Origin: Tetrapyrgos nigripes
Taxonomy: Eukaryota > Basidiomycota > Agaricomycetes > Agaricales > Campanellaceae
Direction: 5' to 3'
DNA: 64,000 nt
Assembly (NCBI GenBank): GCA_013368315.1
Contig: JAACJM010000296.1
Span: 1-64,000 of the forward strand
A model generated the notes under the pieces. The model ran no database searches. It saw nothing but the letters and a program-made list of their open reading frames with translations, and was not told the origin of the DNA. Every line of letters starts with the position of its first letter. Position 1 is the first letter of the stretch. The position numbers were made by a program, and so were the translations under genes. Below are positions 54,736 to 64,000 of the stretch, piece after piece.

Positions 54736-54935
54736 CCCACCCCTGCAAACTTTTATTTCCCATCCAAAATAGCCCCTTAAAATGAATTCATAATAAACTT
54801 CTCTGCACTTACATATCTTACCCCCCATAAACCAAACCCACATCTCCATAATCCTTGATGATGTTGAACAAATGGTAATGAACATATATTGATTGTACAA
54901 CTAGATATGGACCTTTATGTATGCAGTTTAACAGT

Positions 54936-55028
54936 TGTCCTGTGGTGTAATGGTTTTGCGCTGTGCCAAAGTCCACATCAATTATGTTTGGCTTGCGCGA
55001 GTTCAATCCTCGCACTGGCACACTTTTT
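54936..55028 (+). tRNA. tRNA-like Pol III unit, probably intron-containing or pseudo
   Basis: An A box TGGTGTAATGG (54943-54953) and B box GAGTTCAATCC (54999-55009) are followed by TTTTT (55024-55028), a Pol III terminator. A D-stem GTGT/GCGC, a T-arm GCGAG-TTCAATC-CTCGC and an anticodon-type stem CCAAA/TTTGG can be drawn. If CCA after the G-T is the anticodon (Trp), an intron of about 11 bp would follow it. The acceptor stem pairs poorly (four of seven), so a tRNA pseudogene or SINE head is as likely as a working tRNA. Confidence 0.45.
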
Positions 55029-55154
55029 AGGGATACACAATCACTTACTGTAAGCAAATAGATCATATGAATTTTTCAGCTCAATATAGTGATAAGTGCC
55101 CACAGAGTGGACATCAAAAAATAACAATTACTATAAATAGTAATCGTAACATGC

Positions 55155-58050
55155 GTGAAAGAAGAGGAGGTCGAGCCTTTGCTGGGTCTTGGCGCATCTG
55201 AGTCTTCAGAATGTCGTACTCAGACCCTGATGGAGTCAGATGGCAGGGAGGTCACAGAGATTCTGGACTCTGATGACGAGTATGGAGATGTGGAGGAAAT
55301 AGATGCTGGATTATCCACACAAGAGTACTCTTGTGCATCATCTATGAGTCGCTGCTCTTCACCAACCATTGTGGGTGATAGTAGAAGTGATGGGGGATTT
55401 GCTAGTGAGGGTCTTGAAGAGGAATCTGATGACTCAGAAGACAAGGAAGTCATGAGTAAGATAGCTTTCTCTCTTCGAAATGTTTGGCACTAATTGAGAA
55501 CTATTTTCTTTTAGGACTCACCCGTGATAGTGGTGCAGACAACCCAGGCTCCACAGAGAGTACAGATTATGAAGAAGATTTAGAAGCCCGGAATGTTGGA
55601 GATAAGCCTCATACTCGTTTATTTACTTCATTCATTCTCAAACAGTAACTTTACAATTGTGATTAGAGCACATACCTTCAGATACAAAATGGGTCAATCC
55701 AGCAATCTATTCTGAAGTCCTAAGCCGTGCTCATGGTACTTTCGAGGTCACTTGTGAGCAGCAATTGCAGCAACTTGAGTTTCTCAGCGAAATCCCAATG
55801 TATTGGCCCATGACCCCAAGTTTAATCAATATGACAAAAAGGGAAAGCTGCTTACTGTGGATGCACTCATCAAGAACAAGGTATCTTCTTTTTTTCTTGC
55901 TCATTATCCTTGTCACCTTATAAACCTTTTTCTGTTACAGGACCAAGACTCCTGGTGCAGGGGCACTGGCGTAGGGGACACAAAGCCAGTGACAGACGTT
56001 TTCTCTCATATAGGAATTGAGGGAGGTGTTAGAGTCTGCCGGAGTCACCTTCGCTGTTCCAGTGTTCATGCCTGCAAGAAAGTCGATCTAGGATTGCTTC
56101 CAGTAGAGTGATATGAGCTTGACGAGGAGCTTTTCCAGAAGGTGCTTGATGCTCAGGCACGATTGCGGATTGAAGAGGCGTCTTCCATAGAGAAGCTTGT
56201 CATCATGTAAGTCTCTTCTCGTTTTTATTTGATGTTGCTGTAACATACATTTTGACAGGTTTTGGATGGTGATTCAGTCGCAACCTTGCCCAGCTGTTGA
56301 CAAAAGCGGCAGCCCATGCACAGGAGAACCAGCAATTTTACGACGGAAGAAAGTCAGTATGTTTCTATGTCTCACTCACATTAGAGTGTCTCAAACTTGT
56401 TTTTAGAAATACAAAGGCAAAACATATTGGATTGGTTGCACCATGTGGTCGCCGAAATGGAAGCAAGGACATACATACAGTGCAATCCCTGAGAAAGTTG
56501 ATGAGGAGTGTCTCCTGTCCTTGTTTGAAGGTAAACCACTGGCAAACATGGAGAGTGTTGCATGTAGCTGGATTGTGCCTGCACGTATTGGCAGGTAGCT
56601 CAAGGAATGCAGTTCGTATTTATCTCTGAATCTCTTTTGTACATGACTCATGCAGATAATTATACCAGTGTACCCACATAACAATGATGGCTCTTGGAGC
56701 AGTATGACCCCATGCAAGTGTCTTGCTAAACGTACAATCTTTGTACCCGTTGACCCCAATCTTCGTGTCACTTGTGTCCTCCATTCTGAAGATCCTCATT
56801 CGCATTCCATGCTTCCAGCAATCAAAGCTTCCTACGACATTAATGAACTGTATAGTTGATGCGTTAGAGCAGGGGGTGCCTTAACAAGTACTGTACAATC
56901 TGTTGAGAAAGGTAACAGTACATTTGTTTCATCCTATAAGTATCTCACTAATGTGTGAGTCTCTGTTGCAGCTGCGAGTACACAAATGGTATTGGGAGCT
57001 ACCCCAACTCTATCACATCCAGCACTGGCATCAAAGTGGCTCAAGCAAGGTATAATTCTTCAAGAATGGCGCAAGGAGTCACCTGGTGGAACAGGCCTGG
57101 AAGGTATTTGCTGTTGTCTTCATTTAGTGTACCATACTGACACTACTTATTCTGCTAGGTGTTATTGGCATGTTCCATAAGGATGCAGAACAGATACTAG
57201 CAGAATGATATGTCCACAGAGTTATGACAGGGCCTTCTGGAGGCACAATAGTGTTCACCTTCCAACCCTATTTACTTTCGCTGATCCATGAAGTGCTCAG
57301 TTTCCATGTCAACACTACCTTTTTACACACCATTGGTGATTTGAAGGAATGGGAGCTTCTTACCTGGTCTTCTGATGTCCAATGAGGTGAGTCAAATGTT
57401 TTCCATTCTGTACAACATCTAAGCTTATGAGTCATGGCTTCTAGCTGTCACAATTGGTCGCATCTATACAGACAAAGCCCACCAGCAGCATTTCAAGTTT
57501 CTGTTTGACCAGCTGCAAGTAATGGTACAAGACATAACTGGAAAGCCCCTTCGCTTCAAGCGTCTGACAGCAGGCAGGAATCTGCTGTGTATCAACATTG
57601 ACCTGGAGCTGGCACAAGCACTCAGATTTGGTGACTCTTTCCTTCTGACTAATGATCCACAATTCAGCAAGATTGTCACCAAGGATCCAGAAGTCATTGT
57701 GCAGCATACAGTAAGAGCTTGCATAACCCATGTCAAACGGTAAGTTATGTTTCAATACTCGTGATAACTGGCTTACTAATACATGGTACAGTGGCGTACA
57801 GTCACTTCAGTCTCATGTTTCTCCAGAAGACTACCACTGTCTTATGGAGTTTCCTTATCTCAAGACTGATGAAGATCTCCAAGCGTTTGACAGCTGGATC
57901 AAGGAGCTCAACAATAAACATGTTACAGGTACGTTAAACCAAAATTAGATCCTCCAGTCAACACTAACCCAATTCTTTTTGTTGTCTTTAGCATGGTGGA
58001 ATCACAAATGCATTAACAAGTGGATTAATGAAGCAGCAAATATCTAGCAT
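55155..58050 (+). pseudogene. Zinc-finger plus MULE-like transposase-type gene, decayed
   Basis: Plus-strand exons: an acidic start (MKEEEVEPLLGLGASESSEC, 55155), KFNQYDKKGKLLTVDALIKN-DQDSWCRGTGVGD...RRSHLRC.SVHACKKVD (55813-56111), then a Cys/His region (CPAVDKSGSPCTGEP...YWIGCTMWSPKW; FVPVDPNLRVTCVLHSEDPH). Then SGGTIVFTFQPYLLSLIHEV...DLKEWELL (57236-57382), IGRIYTDKAHQQHFKFLFDQ (57451-57740) and SHVSPEDYHCLMEFPYLK (to 57950). This order matches a multicopy Agaricomycete family that I associate with WRKY-GCM1-type fingers and a MULE-like core. Stops and frame breaks are frequent. Where relatives carry an FD.DTTFKR-type motif, this copy reads FHVNTTFLH. Confidence 0.6.
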
Positions 58051-58084
58051 AGGGTGAGCAGTCAGTAGAACTCACCAACTGAAG

Positions 58085-58388
58085 TGTTGAGTAGATGTGA
58101 GTTGCTTGTAGAGCAGATAGAACTGGATATTGTTCTGTAGTATCTATGACTTTACAGAGAGCTTTTATACTAGATAAAGACCATGTAATTACTAATATCT
58201 ACATTGTCCATGGAGGATATTGCCATTGGCCATATTGCTATCTACAGAGATATCACTATATATTAGAAGATAAGAGTAATGTCTGGAGAATGTCCTGGAG
58301 GACTAGCATACTTACAGCTACGTAGAAGTTTCATAATAACTCCATATAGAATCATAGTTACTATACATGGAAGGTATATATTTCAACA
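58085..58388 (-). repeat. 3' LTR of the right-hand copia
   Basis: 304 bp with TGTTGA/TCAACA tips and a TATAAAAG box (minus strand reading TAGTATAAAAGC near 58168). Preceded by tgaag, the presumed target duplication. Confidence 0.9.
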
Positions 58389-58566
58389 CTCCCCCTCGCT
58401 TTAGATGCAGACTTAAGTGCAGCATTGTAAGCACACATCAAGGATTAAATGATTCTTGAATGAGCATGAACATAATGAAATGTGAGTAGTATCCACTCTA
58501 AAAATCTTGACAGTTGTTTCCAAACCATAAGTATATTTAAGAATCAAAGAATAGTCCTAACTCATT

Positions 58567-61500
58567 TCAGAATTTAAGAAACTTAATGTGCCCAAGATTC
58601 TTCGTCAGAAGGTCTGAACAATTTTCATTTCCAGGAGTAAAATAGAGTTGGATCTTTTTAGACTCCTGAATCAGTTCTCGTATAAAATGGTAATGCATAT
58701 CAATATGCTTCGATCTTGATTCAGTGATAGGATTTTGACTAATAAAGATCGAGCCTTGATTGTCACCAACAATAGGAACATGACTGAATTTAAAACCAAT
58801 TTCCTTTAACAGAGTTTTAATCCATAGAGCCTGTTTTGCGCATTCACAAAGTGCCAAGTACTTGGCTTCAGTGGAGAACAATGCAACAGTTTTTTGTTTT
58901 TGACTTGACCAGCAAATTGAGCCCTGTGCAAGCTCAAATATAAAGCCAGTTTGTGAATGACAATTATCTCTATCTTGTGCCCAGTCACTATCACAAAAAC
59001 CTATAAGACCACTAGATTTAGATCCATCATAGATGAGTCTATAATGTTTTGTAGAAAGCAAGTATCTTATGATGTACATAGCTTTCTTCAGATGGTCTGG
59101 CGAGGGATTTGCTGCGTATGTTGATAGCTTGATAACAGCAAAAGCTATATCAGGTCAAGTACCAAGCATAAGATAAAGGATTGAGCCAACCACTTGTTGG
59201 AACAGAGTTCTAACTTTGGTATCAACATTACCATCGTGTTCTAAAGGAATATATGACTGTGGCATAGGCGTTGTTGTGTGCTTCATATTCTCAGCAGCAA
59301 AACATTTGATGACTTTATTTAAATAGTCTTCTTGATCGAGAGTAAGAATACTCTTCTTTCAATCACGTTCTATGTGCATGCCTAAAAATTCCTTTGCATC
59401 TCTGAGATCATGAGATTCCCATTTAGCCATGAATTGATTCATTAATCTGTTTAATAATTGCAGATCTGAACCCATCCATAATGCATCGTCTGCATATATG
59501 ATGGCTATTATGGTTTTGTTATTCATACAATAAATATATACGCCGGCATCTGAATGTAAGCACTTAAAGCCTAAAGATTGCAGATATTTTGTGCATTCAG
59601 TCCACCAGGCTAAGCTTGCTTGTTTCAGACCATAAAGTGCCTTGCGTAACCTCCAAACCTTGCTTCTGTCCTGACTAACAAAGCCATCAGGCTGCATCAT
59701 ATAGATTTCTTCGTCAAGAAGTCCATAGAGAAAAGCACTTTTGACGTCTAGTGCCTTGATCTCCCAATTCTCTATAGCAGCAATGGCAAGTAACAGTCTA
59801 ACCATTTCAAAGCAGACTACTGGAGTGAATACATTGTTATAATCAATTCCTTCTGTCTGGGAAAAGCCCTTTGCAACGAGTCGTGCACGTTTTGTTTTGT
59901 TTGATTTAATATTAAATACCCAATGACATCTGACTGGTTTACAACCTTTGGGAAGATCTACCAATTCAAAGACATTTCATTTTTTCAATTGATCAATCTC
60001 ATACTGACAAGCTTCTTTGCATTGCTTTTTAAGATCCTTTGGAGCATTCCTGAAATCATTTGTTGATGTCCAGTGCTGCATGAAGGTCTTATTTCCCAAT
60101 AGTCTATCAGATCTTTTGTAATTTTATCTCTTTTATTTTTTGGATCTGGATCTCTATTGGTATCATGATGATATGGATTTTCATCCACTAAAGCAATAGG
60201 AGTATTGTGAATAAACAGAGGTGTCACAGAGGAACTTCCTTGTTTATTATTTACAAACGCCTGCGATAAAAGATAATTTTGTAACCATACTCCCCCTTGT
60301 TGTACACATTGTTCTAAAACATCTTGTTCAAGAAACTCTGCAATTTCTCCACTAGGTCCTGCTTCTGTTTCAGATTGATCTTCATTGTCACTTTCTTCTC
60401 TGACTTGAGAAGTAGATGGAGTTGGATCTGTTACAGTTTGTGAACTAGTAGCACGAGATTGAGAACGAGTTACTCTTGGAGTTACTCTAGTCCATCCACC
60501 ATGTGGTATGTCTCTACTGTGTTGCATGTTTGGATCTGTAATTCTCAAATTTGGTCTAGATTGACAATCTGAAGACCTAGTCTGATTTGGTTTAGGTTAT
60601 CTATTTATAAATCTACCAGTAGTTAAATCAACATTGTGTGATTAACTGGTTGAGGACCTTGTACAGGTACAGGATCAGCAGGTACTTGAGCAGGTGGTTC
60701 TAGTGCAGGTGGTGGAGTCGGTTCACGAGATTGTCATTTGGATCAGAAGGTTGGTGTGCACCAGGATCATGGTCATCGGAACTATCATCCAAACCATTTC
60801 CATCATCAATATTTTGATGATCACCATTACCTTCATCAGGTGGTGGACCCTGATCATCAAAACGATCTTGGAACAGGTCATCTAAATTGAGGGGTACTAC
60901 AGGGTCAGGTGGGAGATTATTTGTACCCTGTTTGTGCAAACTGCGCATTAATTCAGAAGGTTGGACAGGTTTGGTGGATTTGTCGCTTTCTTCTGTTTCG
61001 GATGATAAGACTCGTGGAAACCATTTCTCTATAAAGAGTGCTTGTAGACTAACAAAGAGTGAATTGTCACGTCTCATGAATAACCAGGCTTTAGAACCTT
61101 TTTCGTAACCAACAAAGATCATTAATTCCGATTTTGGGGAGAGTTTGTTTACTCTTTTCTTTTCTGGAATAAATACATATGCAGTGCATCCCCAAGAATG
61201 GAAATATGATACATCTGGTTTTTTTTTGTACCACAATTCAAAAGGAGTCTTCCAATTGAGTCATTTTGTTGGTGTGTGACATGCTACAAACGTAGCTGTG
61301 GCAAGAGAAAATTCCCACCAAGAAGGAGGTCCATTTGCATGATGGCGCATGGATTCTGACTTCTCGTTGAGTGTTCTAATTATTCTCTCAGCACAGCCAT
61401 TTTGTTCATGTATGTATGGGGCTGACTTTTGTCTTCTTATGCGTTTTTCAGCAAGAAAGTTGTCAAAATCTTTGTTCATAAACTCATAAAGTCTTTAGTT

Positions 61501-63985
61501 TTTTGCCAGCAACATAGATCTTGAAAGACTTAAAGACATCAGATTTCCTTACTAAAAGGAAGGTTATAGGGAAAGAACTAAAATCATCTAGAAAGACGAC
61601 AAAATACTCATACTTGTGATATGATATAGATGGTTGTTGTTTTACATCTGTATGCACAAGTTCTAATACTTCTGTAGCTTGCTTTTCTGATGAATGATAA
61701 GATTTCGATGGAGTCTTGCCTAAGGCACAGCCTCAACATACACTATGTTTAGGTACTTTAAAAGGTTTTAAGCCTTTAGTATTCTCTATGATATGACTTT
61801 CCACTGCCTTTCCAGCATGTCCATAGCAGTTATGCACGATGTCATAATCAGTAAGAGTAGATGATAAATTTGCTGACTCAGGAATGATTATTTTCGATTT
61901 GAGCCAATGCAAATTGTCTTTCCAATGCATTGTTAATAATGTCATCAGAAGACTTTGATCTACTTCTTTCCGAAACTTGGACTTGCCATCTCATGAGATT
62001 TCATAGTATCCTTCTCAAAGAATACATCCTCGAGACAACAAACGATGTGTGCAAGTTGGTTGATAAAACACTGGGTATAATTTTATAGTATGTTTGACTC
62101 CTTCTTCATTGATATGTTCAATAAACACAGTTCCAACACCTTCAAGGTAAGTTTCAGATCTTTTATCAGCGATCTGAAGTGGAATTGGATTGGGTAACGT
62201 ATGGTACTGAGCAAAATCCATCAAATTGTTTGTAATGTGAGTCGATGCACCCAAATCTGAAACTTTTTTTTTGTGATCTGGCTCTTACAAATACTATTCA
62301 AAGAATACTTTTCACACGTTGAGCAATGTGCACAAGCAACAAAACTTTGTTCATAAATAAATACAGGCACATCATTTGTATTAATAGTACAATTGTCTAT
62401 AGCCACTAGGGGTCCGATGACATTGAGATCTGAGGCAATTGTATGAGTGCACTTGTTTTATTAGAGGTGTGAAATACTTGCCAGAAAGCCAGTCTCGTCT
62501 CCATCAATATAGATTTCCACATCTGATTCTGAACCAAGACTAGCACCATCATCATTGGCAAGGTATCCAGACGAAATGGAAACATTGATAGCATCTGCCA
62601 GAGATGAGGGACCAGCTTCTTCTTCTAAAGGTGCATCATAGTGAGGTTTCTTCGAGGTTTTTCCAGATTCATCAGATTCTCTTTTCATATTCTCGAGGAT
62701 TGGATCTGTGAACATGTGAGACATTCTGTCTTGCCACATTTTGAATGCAACACTCGGAGGAATATATTTAAAGGAACTTCCTTCGCTATGATCCGAAGAT
62801 GATGACTCAGAAGAAGATGAACCTTGAACAGCCTTCCACTTTCTACTTTGGTATGATTAAAAGGTAGAGTGCGAATGAAATCAGGATATAGTGATGTATC
62901 ATGAAATTGAGTGTTGATTGTAACACCATTTGTGCACATAACAGTTTGAGCAGGAGTAGGCCAGTAAGCTCTCTCAATCAAGGAAGGAGGCTTTGAAGGA
63001 GCTGGCTTACTTTTTTAAACTGCTGTGGAATCCATTATGGGTGCGCATATCAGACAAAGCTTTATTCATGATATAACGGCAAAAATACTCAACCTCTTTC
63101 TCAATTTGTTTCTGAATGGGACAGATAGTTCCTTCATGATCAAACCATTGGTTTGTCATGTCTTTGTCACCATTGAGATCTTCTTTTGCTTGAAGATAAG
63201 GTTCTGTATGAGTGCCATCAGAATTGTATGTGTAATCCCAAATTTCAGCTAGCTTACGGGTCATTTGATGACAAGCTTCTACTCTGAGAAAACTTTCAAA
63301 ATCAACTGTCTCCTGTGTGAGTTCATTGATCATGAGTCTCTCATAATGAGTAAGAATGAAGTAACCCGAAATTGTTTGCAGTCTGACCTGTTTAGCTAAG
63401 TTCTGCTTAACTCTTTCCTTCAAAGAAGAATTATTGTTCTCATCAATAAAGCAATCTGATCAGACAATCAGAAAGTTATGATAAGGAAGAAGTTCATGAA
63501 TGGGTTGCTCACATGTCTCGGGTAGATCATCAGTATCACTGATTACTATTGGATCTAATGTGGCATTTATAAAAGGGTTTGCCATAAAAGCGGTCACCAT
63601 TAAAGGAGCATCATCATCATCATCGGAGTCTAAATCAGCATCAACTTCTGAATTAGCTAACTGAGCAATACCTTTCTTGAAACCCTTCTTCTTCTTCTTA
63701 TCTCCCCCTTGATTCCCATCACCTGTTGTAACATTATTAGAAGGTTCCTGAGGTTTGGGTTGTTTACCCTTACCCTTGTTTTGGTTCTTCTGTTTGGAAG
63801 ATCCAGCCTTCTAGTTGTTCCAATTGGGTGCAGAATCAAACTTTTGTCTATCTCCAGTAATGCAGGTAAGAAGAGATGATTCAGAAGATTGACCAGTCCA
63901 TCATTTGTACTCGACGAGAATCAGTCCTTCCACATGTGCCATAGTCAGGTTCTTTGGTTCAATAGTGGCAAGTGTAAATTGAGCA
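58567..63985 (-). pseudogene. Copia gag-pol pseudogene
   Basis: On the minus strand: Lys-rich Gag end (63839-63657) and an acidic segment; ERVKQNLAKQVRLQTISGYF (63423-63007); a Cys/His motif CAHCSTCEK and protease DLGASTHITNN (62270-62015); pre-integrase (61945-61733); integrase HEQNGCAERIIRTLNEK (61479-61261) and WYKKKPDVSYFHSWGCTAYV (61236-60700); linker (60548-59985); reverse transcriptase with ALDVKSAFLYG and YADD (59964-59359); RNase H FCDSDWAQDRDNCHSQTGF...STEAKYLAL...GDNQGSIFI (59079-58567). The RT and RNase H blocks retain catalytic residues, but at least eight stops or frameshifts separate the pieces. Confidence 0.85.
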
Positions 63986-64000
63986 TAGTTTCCCCAGGAT

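Larger units (their letters stand above)
58085..64000 (-). mobile_element. Ty1/copia element, decayed, running off the window
   Basis: A 304-bp 3' LTR (58085-58388, TGTTGA...TCAACA) and a purine tract (GCGAGGGGGAG, 58389-58399 on the minus strand) lead into copia pol and gag on the minus strand. The 5' LTR lies beyond 64000. A related solo LTR is at 2749-3066. Confidence 0.92.

Noticed and set aside
1..64000. CRISPR arrays, bacterial operons, riboswitches or phage genes
   Set aside because: The tandem arrays lack spacers, and introns, LTR elements and fungal transposases show a eukaryotic nuclear context.

Overview
This window reads as a stretch of a basidiomycete (Agaricomycete-like) nuclear genome that is almost entirely transposon territory. 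The clues are short introns (mostly 41-83 bp, GT..AG), a KDZ-type transposase, Ty1/copia elements with fungal-type polyproteins, and several families familiar from mushroom-forming fungi. There are no rRNA genes, CRISPR arrays or bacterial-style operons. Only a few loci look like intact genes: a three-repeat Myb-like protein (8598-10198, minus), a two-exon hypothetical protein (30506-31489, minus) and small multi-exon genes at 40617-41117 (minus) and 53117-53442 (plus).

Layout. 1-6 kb: a decayed Ty3/gypsy gag, minisatellites, a truncated solo LTR and dispersed repeats. 6.0-8.3 kb: two hAT-like elements of one family, one inside the other, each with an 8-bp target duplication. 8.6-10.2 kb: the Myb gene, with a palindromic MITE just upstream. 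10.4-16.2 kb: repeats, weak ORFs and a broken hypothetical gene. 16.3-30.5 kb: a four-layer nest. An element with about 1.3-kb near-identical inverted arms (16268-17560 and 29200-30497) was split by a Ty3/gypsy-like LTR element (17743-29034, 832-bp LTRs, target duplication gcaac). That element carries an intact Ty1/copia (19395-24356, one 1488-codon gag-pol ORF), and abutting it is a foldback-like element (24358-26568) with perfect 129-bp inverted ends around about 97 copies of a 20-bp repeat. 30.5-35.2 kb: gene A and the eight-exon pseudogene B; B carries a 1.6-kb hAT-like insertion in an intron. 36.2-40.1 kb: a decayed KDZ transposase. 42.4-45.2 kb: a cluster of non-autonomous DNA elements. 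47.1-52.8 kb: a decayed copia whose integrase is split by a solo LTR. 54-58 kb: a 150-bp satellite, a tRNA-like Pol III unit and a decayed zinc-finger/transposase gene. 58.1-64 kb: a fourth, decayed copia running off the window.

Two themes run through the window. First, genes are broken in repeated ways: C-to-T changes that create TGA at likely CGA codons (gypsy gag three times, KDZ, gene B), and short tandem duplications (18, 34 and 103 bp) that add stops or shift frame. Transition-only differences between the gypsy LTRs suggest cytosine deamination or a RIP-like process. Second, DNA elements with 8-bp target duplications and sub-terminal palindromes recur, although no intact hAT transposase is present here. 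All splice models were made by eye and keep reading frame where stated; none is supported by transcripts.
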